Part shown: positions 34,071-43,984 of the stretch, one piece after another
Layout: every line of letters begins with the position of its first letter
How positions within the stretch are numbered: the first letter of the stretch is position 1
Source: Thamnidium elegans
Lineage: Eukaryota; Mucoromycota; Mucoromycetes; Mucorales; Mucoraceae
Assembly: GCA_025201345.1 (NCBI GenBank)
Contig: JAIXMG010000030.1
Location: 124,001-188,000 of the forward strand
Direction: 5' to 3'
DNA length: 64,000 nt
Made by a program: the position numbers and the translations under genes
The notes under the pieces: model-generated
Database searches by the model: none
Seen by the model: only the letters and a program-made list of their open reading frames with translations
What the model was told of the DNA's origin: nothing

Positions 34071-34999
34071 CAAGAAACCAGCCCATCGAGTGCTTACAAT
34101 GGACACTATATCTAGCAGCGTTTCACTTGGAAGCAAGCATCATTTTCCAAGCTACTGGTTTCGACCCAAACTAAACGAGTAAACGAGTAAACAACAAGCA
34201 CCTTCAGAACCAACCGTCTTCACGCAAAGCTAGTTTTTACGCTTAAAAAAGCTTGTTATGATGATCACAAACTTCTCTAAGTGTACTTGTTGTATTCAGA
34301 AATACCATTGACAGCTCTAATCCAAAACAAAAGGAATTATATTATTAAGTTAACATCTATTCATAATAAAATAAATTTAACAAGTCAGAAGCACTTACTA
34401 GGTTTATAAAGCCCAAATCTTCAGGTGGGTGAGTAAAGGAACAAGAAACCAGCCCATCGAGTGCTTACAATGGACACTATGTCTAGCAGCGTTTCACTTG
34501 GAAGCAAGCATCATTTTCCAAGCTACTGATTTCGACCCAAACTAAACGAGTAAACGAGTAAACAACAAGCACCTTCAGAACCAACCGTCTTCACGCAAAG
34601 CTAGTTTTTACGCTTAAAAAAGCTTGTTATGATGATCACAAACTTCTCTAAGTGTACTTGTTGTATTCAGAAATACCATTGACAGCTCTAATTCAAAACA
34701 AAAGGAATTATAAAATAAATTTAACAAGTCAGAGGCACTTACTAGGTTTGTAAAGCCCAAATCTTCAGGTGAGTGAGTATAGGAACAAGAAACCAGCCCA
34801 TCGAGTGCTTACAATGGACACTATGTCTAGCAGCGTTTCACTTGGAAGCAAGCATCATTTTCCAAGCTACTGGTTTCGGCCCAAACTAAACGAGTAAGCA
34901 ACAAGTACCTTCAGAACCAACCGTCTTCACGTAAAGCTAGTTTTTACGCTTAAAAAAAGCTTGTCATGATGATCACAAACTTCTCTAAGTGTACTTGTT
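34071..34999. repeat. Three tandem copies of a ~345-370 bp unit
   Basis: Copies start at 34071, 34442 and 34786 with the same opening CAAGAAACCAGCCCATCGAG. Copies 1 and 2 are nearly identical along their length; copy 2 lacks about 27 bp near its end (TATTAAGTTAACATC region), explaining the 371 versus 344 bp periods. Copy 3 matches for about 214 bp and stops at 34999; it also lacks one of two CGAGTAAA repeats. No long open frame runs through the unit. The very low divergence points to recent duplication. It adjoins the 3' end of the intact family A gene by about 380 bp. The nature is unknown: satellite, transposon subterminal repeat or regulatory array. Confidence 0.95.
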
Positions 35000-35380
35000 A
35001 CATGCAAAAATATTAAATGGAAGAGGAAGAGTTGAAACAGGAATCTCCCTATTTCGCCACAGGATGTTAAAAAATGACGTCAGTACAAAAATTAAAAAAA
35101 ACCGAGTCTTACCTAATGAAACTTTTCGTTATATATCCTGCTTAAGCCTAGCAGTAGTGCTAAAGATCATAAAACAAAACTAATATATATATATAAGCAT
35201 AAACGTATTATCCAGATTATTGTTATGTCATGCCATACCAGTCAACCAGAGTCGATACCCACTGGGCACTGGGGGAATAGTCTCAATGAATAAATCTTCA
35301 TGATATATTGTTCTAAAGAGCGGTAAAAAGTAAATGTACTTCATAATTTTTTTTATTTTATAAAATATAAAATATAATGC
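35000..35380. other. Spacer between tandem repeat and family A gene
   Basis: AT-rich with no coding signal. It contains the presumed 3' flank and terminator of the minus-strand family A gene. Confidence 0.4.
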
Positions 35381-37140
35381 TCAATTTTCATCAGCCAATC
35401 TCTTTTCCCATATTACTTCCGAAACCCAATCCTCAACATCAGCAGTAGATTTCAGTAATTTGTCCATTTTAATAGAATTATCAATACTATAGTTACGATG
35501 GTAGTCACTGATATCAGAGATCATATCCTATTTTTTTTAGAAGAAATAAAGAAAAATGAATTCCAGGATATCACTAAAAAGATATCAATAATTACCTCAA
35601 CAACAGAGAACGCTTGTACAATCTTTTGTAAACCACCTGTTTGTAAATGTATATGTGTAAATGGATATGTAACAGAACAAATTCTTTGTAAGAGATAAAC
35701 GCCTTTGTCGATCAATGATAATGCATAAATATGACAGGATAATCCCATTATTTGGATTAAAGGGAGCCTAATCAATTTGATCTTTGTTTTTGGAATGAAC
35801 GGCATGGCCATGAGAAGACTATTTAGATGACATTTGCTTACAAGAGCAAGCTTAAGTTTATCATTGTATAATTTAGAGTTGATGGTGGTTGTTGGTGGTG
35901 CAAGTTCGGCAGCAATGATGTCGTGGTCAGTTTTTTCAATATTGACAATAATTCTTAAATCCAACTTAAAACTAAGAGAAGAATTTTTACAATCGGCGGC
36001 AATTGTATCTCCCCTGTTAAGAAAAGATGTATTAAAATATTTGCTTATGTTTTTTAGTTTGAGGAACTTACCACTGTAAAAATATGTTTCTATTTCTACC
36101 GAAATAAGTCTCAAATAAATACGACCAATACTTGATATTTATGGATTGTTCAGAACATGCATCTATATATGCGTTTGTCAACATAAAAGATCTAAAGGCA
36201 TGTTGTTCCAATCTAAAAAGAGATGTAAATATAAACTAAACCATGAAAATATAAAGAAATCATTTTTTGATACTTACACATATTTATATATGTTATGTAC
36301 AGCTCTTTCAATATCATTTCTTGGTTCGTATTTTGCAATGCGGTCTTTGTAACAACTTTCCAACTTTTGCTTGTTACTTAACTATAATAACAATGAATAA
36401 AAACATTTAATAAAAATTTATTTAGTTAAAAATACCTTTGACAGTAGCTTTGCGAGCTCATCGATATTATTGTCAGAGTTTTCATCCCCATCAACTTCGA
36501 CAAGGTATTTTTCTAAGAATGGTCTTATGCGGCTGCTTCCAATTAAATCTATTTGTGAAACTTCATTTGACGGAGTCAAATCAATAACACAGTTCTTACA
36601 TAGGCTTAGAAATAATTAATATCCAGCAAAATGTATTCACTGTAAAATTTAACATACTACGATAAATATTTTGAGCGTTTGTCTGATATGAGAACGGTTT
36701 GTCCAAGCTCTAATAAGCGCTCCCCTAGCGTGCCTTGAATATCAGATAGTACTATTGAATCTTTTGCCGACTTCTACAAATACTATTTAGTAATCAATCA
36801 AGAAATTTAAAGACAAGATATTACTTTAATACTTTGCACCTGTTGATCTGATGTTTCTCTTAGTGATGATGGGCGTTTCCTAGATGACTATAATATACTA
36901 AGATATTCGTTTCTTACACTTCTTCTCTCAATAAAATATTACCTCTGCTTGTTCAAGATTCTAGTCAAATAAGGATAATAAAAATATTAGTTTAAAGTTG
37001 ATTTATTTCAATAGCTTTCCTACTTGATTAATTCTTTCAAGAGAGCTTCTCTCCAGACGCGCTAGTATCAACTGCCTTTGTTGACTGAGCTTCTCCAGTT
37101 CGTCTTGTAATTTTTTGTCTGCTTCAGAAAGTTCAGTCAT
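35381..37140 (-). CDS. Intact member of mucoralean-restricted family A, function unknown
   Basis: Nine exons on the minus strand: 37140-37024, 36960-36943 (an 18-nt microexon), 36887-36840, 36773-36661, 36604-36436, 36381-36278, 36212-36072, 36013-35596 and 35527-35381. All phases close, giving 424 aa. The N-terminus MTELSEADKKLQDELEKL is a coiled coil followed by a Lys/Arg/Ser patch (SSRKRPSSL, possible nuclear signal). The middle has KYWSYLFETYFGRN and FLQWGDT; the C-terminal domain has SFKLDLRIIV...AAELAPP, KLYNDKLKLALVSKCHLNSL, LPLIQIMG and DKGVYLL. I recall many mucoralean paralogues of this kind. The Asp in KLDLR followed by an E-x-x site resembles a PD-(D/E)XK core, but the expected Lys is missing, so a dead nuclease-like fold is only inference. 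A broken relative lies at 3279-3509. Neighbours are a tandem repeat and a Harbinger element. Confidence 0.8.
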
Positions 37141-37339
37141 TCTTGTAAAGAAAAACAGATAAGGAAGAAAAAATTTCTTTTTTCTTTTTTTTTATAAAAG
37201 TAAGCTAATATAGTCACATGGATCATGCTGCATGTTGGCGTTTTTTATTTATAATCCAAATGTAGCAAGTCTGACGTGGGTATGAGCAGCTGAAGGATCA
37301 CAGAGGAGAAACCTATATGAAGGAGACATTTCTTATCTC

Positions 37340-37686
37340 TGACAGCAGCTCAGTAAGAGGAGTGCTTTGGAGGAACTGAGAGGAAATGTCACTTTTGACG
37401 ACAGCGAATCTGATGGCGAGGAGCGACGCCCTAAGAAAAGGATAAGGGTAAGGGCAAGGCATCAGACGTTGACAGAAACCCTGCCGTTGATTTGTTGGAG
37501 AAGCGACAAGAGATCAAACGGGAGCAGTTTCTCCATGAAAAAGAAATCATGGAAGCAAAAATTGCTCAAGAGAAAAGGGTGCTTCCTGAATTGATGTCAA
37601 ATGGCCTTTATTTTGCCCAAGCCAAGGCAGAAATAGACAATCTTGTGTTATATTATGAAATTGAAACAATAAACTTATTTTATTAA
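37340..37686 (+). pseudogene. C-terminal remnant of Harbinger accessory (Myb-like) ORF
   Basis: The frame reads SALEELRGNVTFDDSESDGE then Lys/Arg-rich residues, and continues after a +/-1 shift near 37440 as KGKGKASDVDRNPAVDLLEK, KREQFLHEKEIMEAKIAQEK and ends in EIDNLVLYYEI. A conserved charged C-terminal helix of the type that follows the Myb/SANT-like domain in accessory proteins of PIF/Harbinger elements is visible, but the DNA-binding repeat itself is missing upstream. Truncation plus a frameshift mean the accessory factor is probably not functional. A short intron hiding the shift is possible but no clean GT-AG pair was found. Confidence 0.6.
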
Positions 37687-38990
37687 ATAGAATTAAATAG
37701 TAAAACTTCGGACATAATTGATTCTCTTTTTAACTGAGCTTGTTCATTCATTTCTACCTCATTTTTTACCAGCTGATGCGTCTCACTGTCGTTATCATCA
37801 TCCCCAGATTCTTCTTCGACGACTTGCTCAGAATTATCCTCTTCAAGGTCAATATCAGCGCCACCTAACGTTATCAGTCTATTGTGTAAAAGTACACATA
37901 CTAAAATCCATTGTTGGGCAAAGGTAATATCTGTCGTCATGTTTTTTATTTGAAGTGGTAATTCACAAAGACTTTGAAACCGCTTTTTCAAAATACTAAA
38001 GGTTTGGTCTATAGTTTCGCGCATACTATCATGATAGCGGTTGAATCGTTTCTTATCTGGGTCCATATTATATGGGTTATTAAAAGGAGTAATTATTTGT
38101 TCTGTGAGAATATATTTGGAATCTCCAAGGAGATATTCGTTTCCAGAAAAATATTTAGCAGGATGTTTACAGATGTCAACGTCGCTATATACTTCAGAAT
38201 CATGACGGCTTCCATAAAAACCTGTTTCTAAATATCTGATTTTCTTATTTTGGTCACAAATAGATATTGATTGCAAAGAATATTTTTCTTTTCCGCTTAA
38301 GAATAGTTTTGCTCTCTCAGAGGGTTTCCAGGCGAGATCTGCTGTCATTCCATCCACAATACCGATACAGTCCTTGAAACCTGTTTTTTCTGCGTTGACA
38401 CTTTTGATCTCCGTTTTCTCTTCGTCTGTGGGCCAAGAAAGGTACTTGGTTTGTAAAGATACGACGGCTTCGAAAAAACGCTTGGTGAATTTAACCACGC
38501 TTCCTTCGCTCACACCGTAGCTTCTAGCAAGCCGACCAACAGAATTTCCTATGCCGCGTGAACCGATTCTATCAAGGACTAGAGCTATTTGAACTTTGAA
38601 ATCACTTTGTGGTCTGAGACCTTTACTCTGATAAACTTCATGATCTTTCAATTCGTTCACCAAACTATCAAAATTTTCTCTTGTCATTCTGACTGTTTGA
38701 GCAAATTTTTCTTCATCTGATATAAAAGCGTCATAATCAAAGGTGTTTGGAGAGATTCTTGTATTGTTTGTATTGTTTCTTTGGCCCGTTGGCAAGTATC
38801 TAGACGATAGTACTTGAGAAAGCTCTAGAAAAGATTCATCGAAAATCATGGCATCAATAGACTTATCCACAACAGAATCCCATTCTTCCTCAGGAGCACT
38901 AGCGATCCTCTTTGCTATTTCGCGTCGATTATACTGAACCTTTTCTTGAAGAGTGGCAATTTTTTTTTGTCTTACACTGACTTTAGGCAT
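37683..38990 (-). CDS. Harbinger-like transposase (DDE_Tnp_4 superfamily)
   Basis: An uninterrupted 435-aa frame. N-terminal about 130 residues are variable, then a helix-turn-helix-like segment (RLARSYGVSEGSVVKFTKRF) and the nuclease core: first Asp in CIGIVDGM, HDSEVYSDVDI, second Asp in LLGDSKYIL, and the last block SMRETIDQTFSILKKRF. In the superfamily the last acidic residue is usually Glu (V-E-x-x-F-x-x-L-K); here the aligned residue is Asp (I-D-Q-T-F). The C-terminus is acidic. The frame is intact and could be expressed. It overlaps the tail of the accessory remnant. No host gene domestication is evident, though an intact frame beside a decayed partner leaves that open. Confidence 0.88.
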   Translation of the reverse strand: MPKVSVRQKKIATLQEKVQYNRREIAKRIASAPEEEWDSVVDKSIDAMIFDESFLELSQVLSSRYLPTGQRNNTNNTRISPNTFDYDAFISDEEKFAQTVRMTRENFDSLVNELKDHEVYQSKGLRPQSDFKVQIALVLDRIGSRGIGNSVGRLARSYGVSEGSVVKFTKRFFEAVVSLQTKYLSWPTDEEKTEIKSVNAEKTGFKDCIGIVDGMTADLAWKPSERAKLFLSGKEKYSLQSISICDQNKKIRYLETGFYGSRHDSEVYSDVDICKHPAKYFSGNEYLLGDSKYILTEQIITPFNNPYNMDPDKKRFNRYHDSMRETIDQTFSILKKRFQSLCELPLQIKNMTTDITFAQQWILVCVLLHNRLITLGGADIDLEEDNSEQVVEEESGDDDNDSETHQLVKNEVEMNEQAQLKRESIMSEVLLFNSI

Positions 38991-39633
38991 TTTTTTTTTT
39001 TAAAAAAAAAAGAAAAAGTATAGTTTAACCTGAAGAATATCAAAATGATTGACCTTTTAAAAAAAAAAACCTCCTATACGTCACATCTTTTTTTTTTTTT
39101 TCTGTAAATAGAACTTGTTCTTTGGAAAACTAAAAATGACTTTGAAAACATCTCTTTTACATGAAGAGGTTCTGGAGAGCTGTTTTTTTCAGTAGAAACC
39201 GACTTGCCTTTAATACCTTGTATGAAGCATAGTTCAAGTTATTTGCGTGTGAAAGAAAGAGAAAAATAAAGGGGACGTTGTTTCAGCATTTTTACCCCCT
39301 TCCTTTTTTTTTCATAAATAAAGTGGACGTAATAACTGGGAAGGAGGAAGCGCAAAGACATTAAAGAGGTGTCGTGTATATATTATATACCTTTTTTTTT
39401 TCTCGCTTAAGCGAAACAAAAAAAACTCGTATTTATGTACATTTATATGAATAAGTTGTATTAAAGTACACCAATTCTCTCAGAAAATGGCATAGGTAGA
39501 CGATTTTCCTTTTTAAAAAACTGAGCCTAAAAAATATTTGTATGGCGTTAGTCATCAAATATAAAAGGCTATAATTAGTCGATTCGAATTAGTACCTTTT
39601 TTTTATATTTTCTTTTTTATTTTAGAAATAAAC
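38991..39633. other. Divergent spacer, transposase to OYE
   Basis: No coding signal. It contains poly-A/poly-T tracts and TTTTTATTTTAGAAATAAAC directly before the OYE start. One end of the Harbinger element may lie here, but I did not find terminal repeats. Confidence 0.4.
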
Positions 39634-40737
39634 ATGTCAAAGCTTTTTTCCCCTATTAAAATTGGCCGTCATGAACTTGAACATCGTGTCGTTCTTGCAC
39701 CATTGACAAGGTTTAGAGCTACTTTGGAGGCAGTGCCCACCGAACTTTTAGTGGATTATTATGCTCAAAGAGCCAGTCCGGGTGGATTGTTAGTAACCGA
39801 AGGCACATTTATTAGTAGAATGGCTGGTGGTTACCGTCAAGCGCCTGGTATTTATACACAAGAGCAAATTGAACAATGGAAGAAGGTGACTAGTGCAGTA
39901 CACGCAAAAGGAGCAATTATCTATGTACAATTATGGCATATTGGTCGAGCTGGATCCTCTTCACTTAATCCCAATAACGAACCTCCTGTTGCACCTTCAG
40001 CTATCCCAATCCCCGGTAAGAAACCTAATGGAAAAACCTTTGAAGTACCTCGTCCTCTTGAAACCCAAGAAGTAAAGGAATTGGTTAAAACTTATCGCCA
40101 AGCAGCTATTAATGCAATGGAAGCTGGATTTGATGGTATTGAAATTCATAATGCGAATGGTTACTTGTTGGATCAATTCTTAAATTCATCAACTAATAAG
40201 AGAACTGATGTGTATGGTGGATCTATTCAAAACCGTTGCAGGTTCTCGCTTGAAGTTTTGGAAGCTATTGTTGGTGCTATTGGTGCTGATCGTACTGCAA
40301 TCCGTTTCTCTCCTGCAGGTGGTGTTCAAGGTATGATGGATGCTACACCACTTGAAACTTGGGGATATCTTACTTCTGAAATTCAAAAGAAGCACCCTGA
40401 ATTAGCTTACCTTCATTTTATTGAAGCCCGCTCCGATTTCTACTCAGATAGTCGAGTTAATACAGTAGATACACTTGCATCTTACCGTCAAATCTGGAAG
40501 GGACCTTTTATTACTGCTGGTGGTTTTAGTACTGCTTTAGAACACGCAGTTACACTTGCTGAAAATACTGGTAACTTGATTGCTTTTGGTCGTGCTTTCA
40601 TTGCTAACCCAGATCTTCCTGAAAGGCTTCGTAACCAATTTAAACTTAATCCTTATAACAGAAAGACATTTTATACACACGATGCAGTTGGATATACAGA
40701 TTATCCCGTATACGGTGAAAAAAATAGTCACCTTTAA
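39634..40737 (+). CDS. Old Yellow Enzyme family NADPH-dependent ene-reductase
   Basis: An intronless 367-aa FMN flavoprotein of the OYE/12-oxophytodienoate reductase family. It should reduce activated C=C bonds of enones with NADPH in the cytosol. Seen: LFSPIKIG at the start of the TIM barrel, RVVLAPLTRFRA (FMN binding), LLVTEGTFIS, YVQLWHIGRA, and the substrate-activating pair in H172-N-A-N175-G-Y177, equivalent to His191/Asn194/Tyr196 of yeast OYE1. DQFLNSSTNKRTDVYGGS and the FMN phosphate loop FGRAFIANPDLPERL follow. All key residues are present and the length is normal. Strong codon bias (many ACC/GCT-ending codons) suggests good expression. Confidence 0.94.
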   Translation: MSKLFSPIKIGRHELEHRVVLAPLTRFRATLEAVPTELLVDYYAQRASPGGLLVTEGTFISRMAGGYRQAPGIYTQEQIEQWKKVTSAVHAKGAIIYVQLWHIGRAGSSSLNPNNEPPVAPSAIPIPGKKPNGKTFEVPRPLETQEVKELVKTYRQAAINAMEAGFDGIEIHNANGYLLDQFLNSSTNKRTDVYGGSIQNRCRFSLEVLEAIVGAIGADRTAIRFSPAGGVQGMMDATPLETWGYLTSEIQKKHPELAYLHFIEARSDFYSDSRVNTVDTLASYRQIWKGPFITAGGFSTALEHAVTLAENTGNLIAFGRAFIANPDLPERLRNQFKLNPYNRKTFYTHDAVGYTDYPVYGEKNSHL

Positions 40738-41051
40738 AAAATTAATAAAAAACAAAAAACAAAAAACAATAAGTAGCTAAGCAGAATGACGTGATTTAGA
40801 GATATTCTAGAAGGAATCGAAGATACAAGAATATTATGTCGATTTAGGATTCGTTCAATAGATTCTACTTGTGTGATAGAAAAAGGGTATTTATTTATTT
40901 GTGGTCAAGCACAGTACGTTCTTGGCATGAATCATGAGTCTTGTTCAGGTGAAACTGTACCAATCCTAAAAAGAGATAAGTAAAGGTATAAAAAAGAGAA
41001 AAAAAGCCTATTTTCTTTTTTTTCTTCTTTTTTCTAAACAATTAATAAAAA
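40738..41051. other. Short intergenic spacer
   Basis: Same-direction spacer holding the OYE terminator and the WW-protein promoter. It has a pyrimidine-rich stretch at 41010-41037 before the ATG. Nothing else is seen. Confidence 0.4.
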
Positions 41052-41684
41052 ATGGGATTATTTTCAAAGCTAAAAGCACCTTTACAAAATCTACAAGGTA
41101 ATTCTCCAAAACCTAACTCAAATTATGCTCCACCTTCTCCTCCAAGACAACAGCAGCATATAAACCCGGATTCAAGAGCGCTACCTACTGGTTGGATCTC
41201 TCAATTCGATCCTTCTTCGCAAAAGTTCTTTTATGTTTATACGCCTACAGGATTACGTCAGTGGGAACATCCAGCTGACAAGCCTATGAGTAGTAACCGT
41301 GGTGAGAATAGTTCTTATGCTAATCAACCTCAACAACCTTACTATCCTCAACAGCCTCAACAACAACAACGATTCTCCCAACAACCTGGGTACGGTCAAC
41401 CAGCGTATGGCCAACCCCAATATGGTCAACAACAGTATGTTCAACAGCCTATGGGTGGTCAAAGAATGGGCGGTGGAGGAGGTATGGGTGTGGGTAAAAT
41501 GGCTGCTATGGGTGTAGGCGGTGGTCTTATGGGTTACATGATCGGTGATGCACTTATGGATGACCATCAGCCGGATATTATCGAGAATAATTACTACGGA
41601 GATAATGGCGGTATGGACGGTGGTATGGATGGCGGTGGATTTGACGATGGTGGATTTGACGGTGGCGGATTTGACGACTTTTAA
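41052..41684 (+). CDS. WW-domain protein with Gln/Tyr- and Gly/Asp-rich tail
   Basis: An intronless 210-aa protein. One WW domain lies at about residues 43-78 (ALPTGWISQFDPSSQKFFYV...QWEHP), preceded by a Pro-rich linker. A Gln/Tyr/Pro-rich segment with YGQP repeats follows (about 90-135), then a Gly-rich hydrophobic block (GVGGGLMGYMIGDALM) and a (D/G)GGF(D)D repeat tail. This layout is common in fungal WW proteins of unknown role; the WW domain should bind Pro-Pro-x-Tyr-like ligands and the glycine-rich block may associate with membranes or self-assemble. Function is not known. The carrier gene converges on it with about 195 bp between stops. Confidence 0.82.
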   Translation: MGLFSKLKAPLQNLQGNSPKPNSNYAPPSPPRQQQHINPDSRALPTGWISQFDPSSQKFFYVYTPTGLRQWEHPADKPMSSNRGENSSYANQPQQPYYPQQPQQQQRFSQQPGYGQPAYGQPQYGQQQYVQQPMGGQRMGGGGGMGVGKMAAMGVGGGLMGYMIGDALMDDHQPDIIENNYYGDNGGMDGGMDGGGFDDGGFDGGGFDDF

Positions 41685-41879
41685 AGAAAAAAAAAAGCTC
41701 TTTTTTTATAATTATAAAATAATACACATAATAATAACAATGTAAATAAAATAAAGTAAACACTCATTGTATCATACTACTTTTTATTAGTTGCATTAAG
41801 GATTACCAGATTTGGAATAGAAGTTTTTTCTACGCTAAAAAAAAAAAGCCATAATGACGATGCCATTTTTTATTTATTT

Positions 41880-43110
41880 TTATTTATAGAGTTGAGGTGA
41901 AGGAGGGATTGATTTGAGAACCTGCTCATAAACCAAGAAATTTAATGAATGAATAGGGAACGCTCTAATAAGTGTCACATTAAGACCTCGATACAACCCT
42001 TTGACACCGTTCTTTCTAACAAGAGATTTAGCACAGTTCCAGAAATTAGTATATTTAGGTTGAGCCATCATAATATCTTTTTGTAAATTTGTCTTGATAG
42101 CATCGACAGGAAATACAACCAACCAACTGAGTATACCACAAAATCCACCCGACATAAAATGCGTCATAGGCCCGGCACTAGAGCCTTCGCTTGAAAGGAC
42201 TCGTTTCATCGTTTCGTAACCACCGAAATAAATACTAGTACCCAAAGCATCACGAACTATTTACGTATCATTTTAGCGAGCTGACTTAGACATATATATA
42301 TACATAACTAACCTGAATGACATCCTAATCCACTCCATAATCCAAATACACCTTTACGTTGTACGATTTGTTTCACAGCTCTCCAACTTGATGATTGAAC
42401 TACTTCATTTGCTGGTATTTGACCAGAGGCAATTTGGTTCTTTAATAATACTTGTTCTAATTGACGTTGAATCTTAACCAATTCTAAAGGACAACTTAAT
42501 AATGCAATAAAGGCACCACTTACACCGCCACTGACAAGAGATAGCTTTGCAAGACCTGGTAAGGTATCTTTACTAAATCCATAGTGCTCGATCAAGTTCT
42601 TTTTGGATCCTTCGTAGATGGTGAAGGAAACAGATTTGATTATACTGACTGTGATAAGAGGAGGTATCATGCCTCGAAAGAAACCCCTTGCTCCTTCCTC
42701 TGCATATGTTGTTCTTACGCACGACATAATGGATTTATAGTAGTGTGTTTGCATTCGAGTCTTTATAGAATCAAACTATATGGGTGGTTTAAGTATACGG
42801 TTTCTAGAAATATAGATGGGAATTTACTTACTGGAAATCCTGCCAGTACTGATGTTACAGCAGCACTAGAAGCTGCAACGACCGTTCTATTGGCTACATC
42901 ACATACAGAAAAAAAAAATTATTAGGAAATTGCTCCTAATGGTAATTTTTTTAGATAAAAAAAGAGAGAGTATCTTACACTGTAATAGTCTTTGTTGTGT
43001 TGTAAGAGTTTGATAATTATTTATTTCAACATTTTGGTTACTACGCTATAAGTTAGGAAATGAGATTACATCCTGTGTTGCCATAGTTACCTAAAGTCAT
43101 TCATTGACAT
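41880..43110 (-). CDS. Mitochondrial carrier family (SLC25) protein
   Basis: Five exons: 43110-43091, 43040-42979, 42893-42832, 42775-42313 and 42256-41880; 327 aa. It has three carrier repeats with the signature P-x-(D/E)-x-x-(K/R): FPFDSIKTR (its Pro ends exon 3), CPLELVKIQ and FPVDAIKTN, each with later Gly-rich/aromatic motifs (GFFRGM, GLWSGL, GLYRGLN). It should exchange a metabolite across the inner mitochondrial membrane; the acylcarnitine/ornithine-like branch is a guess only. The N-terminal exons were assigned by phase: a 50-nt first intron ending CGTAG keeps the frame; the start codon is therefore less certain than the rest. The final repeat ends near SIPPSPQLYK. Confidence 0.88.
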
Positions 43111-43984
43111 TATTGTGTTTATTCTTTCAACATTCGTTAACTACTCGAAGCACTTTTTTTTTTATTTTATTTTTTCTTTTCTTTTTCTTTATAGAACTGA
43201 AGAATAAATCTCAAGTTTTGGCAAATAAAAAAAAATAGATAAAAAAAAAGGGGGGGAAAGAATAAGAAAAAAAAAGATATCAAAAAGATCTGGTTTAAAG
43301 ATAAGATACTTTTTTATCCAGCACACCAGGGTTGCCGGTGGTTACATACTGGGTTTAAATCAAACGATTTTATAAAGAAGCCCTTTGAGAGGCTGCTTTA
43401 TGATTTAATTGGACTTACTAAAGATGGGATGGCTGCACTTATATGTCCCTCTTTGTCTGATAAACAATTGTTTGATTTTCTTTTGGTTTAACTGTTGAAC
43501 TGCAAGTAATTTTTTTTTTAATAGGCCATATAAAGTATACTTTTGTTCGAATAATTTGCATAAATAATATATGAAAAACAAGAGATTCTTAGTATAGTAA
43601 TGATACATACAAACATTTGCTCATACGTACAACATATTTATAACAACCACTCCGTGTTGACACACATGTACACTAAAACATACATTTGCATTTATCACTT
43701 GCTTTTTTAGAAGACCATTCAAAGAATTTTTTATTTTTTCTAAAAGTAACATTACTGGATTTGTATATAATTCCATACTTTGTATGCAACCTTTTTTTTT
43801 TAACAAATATTTACAAAACCTTAAAACGATTAGAAAACCCTTTATTGGGTAGATCGCTTTTAGCGAGGAATGAGAGAAGTCACTTTTTTTTTTTTTACTG
43901 CTTTATTTTTTCCGCTTTAGTTGTAAATTAAGATACACCATTCTTCTTCTTTTTTCTTCTTTATATATATTTTTTTATAGTATC
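43111..43984. other. Divergent spacer, carrier to M28 peptidase
   Basis: Shared promoter region. Pyrimidine-rich DNA at 43148-43190 and 43940-43980. A poly-G patch near 43250. No coding frame is supported. Confidence 0.42.

Larger units (their letters stand above)
37340..38990. mobile_element. PIF/Harbinger-like DNA transposon, probably partial
   Basis: Two ORFs face each other tail to tail: a degraded accessory ORF on plus (to 37686) and a DDE_Tnp_4-type transposase on minus (37683-38990); their stop regions overlap by a few bases. A transposase plus a separate Myb/SANT-like accessory protein is the hallmark of PIF/Harbinger elements. I could not identify terminal inverted repeats or a TTA/TAA target duplication by eye, so the limits given are those of the ORFs and the element may extend further or be truncated at the accessory end. 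Confidence 0.75.

Noticed and set aside
34071..34999. CRISPR array
   Set aside because: The unit is about 350 bp with no short repeat/spacer structure, and the genome is eukaryotic.
43041..43110. An alternative carrier start MATQD with a 24-nt intron
   Set aside because: The intron would be far shorter than any other in the window; the ATG at 43110 with a 50-nt intron keeps phase and is preferred.
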